Positions 63,580 to 64,000 of a DNA stretch of 64,000 nucleotides are shown here, one piece after another. The position numbers and the translations under genes were made by a program. The first letter of the stretch is position 1. Every line of letters begins with the position of its first letter. This DNA comes from Triatoma infestans. Its lineage: Eukaryota > Arthropoda > Insecta > Hemiptera > Reduviidae. The stretch is taken from positions 92,701 to 156,700 of the forward strand of contig JAAEAF010014564.1 in assembly GCA_011037195.1 (NCBI GenBank), written 5' to 3'. The notes beneath the pieces were generated by a model. That model had not been told where the DNA came from and did not search any database. It saw only the letters and a program-made list of their open reading frames with translations.

Positions 63580-64000
63580 GTATTAGTGTGTTATGATGTG
63601 TCTAATATGGCGGCCCTTACGGCTAACCTCTACCAGTACCTTTTCCACATATCTGACGAAATACCAATTTTTTGAATTTTATTATAATAAATATGAGAAT
63701 TTAAATGGTTTCATCTTCTTTCTAAAATGTTACTTGTAAGTCTCTTTGGAATAATATTATCGATTGCCCTTAAAAAATTATTTTGTCAAACTTTTTTTAG
63801 ATTTTCCAAAAACTGATTTATTAAAATATGTTTTCTAAATTATAAGAAATTGCCTTTGGAAGGGTGTAATTTATGAAAGCCAGTCTCATAACTCGAAAGA
63901 ATGGATTGGCAAAACAATAAATTTACAGAGGATAAGAAAACCGTGGGCTTTATGAATTAGTACTGGTGGATTATCAACAGAAATTCCTATAATAGAAGGG

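Noticed and set aside
63607..63675. Short plus-strand ORF starting ATGGCGGCC (22 codons)
   Set aside because: Good start context and less AT-rich, but too short, with no homology recognised and no splice donor in frame that I could support.

Overview
The window is eukaryotic nuclear DNA that is AT-rich and intron-rich, with GT-AG introns split by many retrotransposon and DNA-transposon relics. The gene structures and the repeat types (I-type LINEs with TAA tails, mariner/Tc1 elements, tRNA-derived SINEs) point to an arthropod, most likely an insect. A hemipteran-like genome is possible, but I cannot fix the order from this sequence alone.

Three protein-coding genes are supported. (1) 2259-24449, plus strand: the 3' part of a class V P4-type ATPase (ATP10-like phospholipid flippase). 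It runs from the exon with the phosphorylated DKTGT motif to the last membrane segments, with 15 exons in continuous phase plus a probable small terminal exon. Its 5' exons lie left of the window. (2) 35648-57334, plus strand: a complete Caprin gene (RNA-binding, RGG-rich, stress-granule and translation regulator) in 11 coding exons, about 567 residues. (3) 61965-62316, minus strand: VMA21, the small two-membrane-segment assembly factor of the V-ATPase, with at least two coding exons.

Everything else is intronic or intergenic and mostly repeats. Region by region: 1-2258 is an upstream intron with a GC-rich tandem repeat, a 32-bp palindrome and a SINE. 2966-14600 holds flippase introns with SINEs, LINE RNase H relics, a degenerate Tc1-like element and a MADF-encoding transposon. 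15585-24380 holds LINE relics and a cluster of hammerhead-like RNA motifs. 24450-27780 is a long AT-rich stretch that is probably flippase 3' UTR. 27790-34230 is intergenic, with LINE pieces, a SINE with clear target-site duplication, a long-TIR DD41D transposon and a hAT relic. The Caprin introns hold an internally deleted LINE, an intronic segmental duplication, a mariner pseudogene and many copies of one dispersed repeat, called RF1 here. 58260-64000 is again RF1 and hammerhead-bearing repeats around VMA21.

The most striking non-gene signal is a recurring RNA motif: a CTGANGA box, a hairpin whose sequence changes but stays paired, then GAA followed by a short palindrome (ACCGGT or ACGT) and a cleavable-type base. 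Five copies keep the core and at least five more are decayed. This is the layout of type I hammerhead ribozymes with a minimal stem III, as described in Penelope-like retroelements. Here every copy has one extra base before stem II. The three genes are unrelated in function; they are neighbours only by position.
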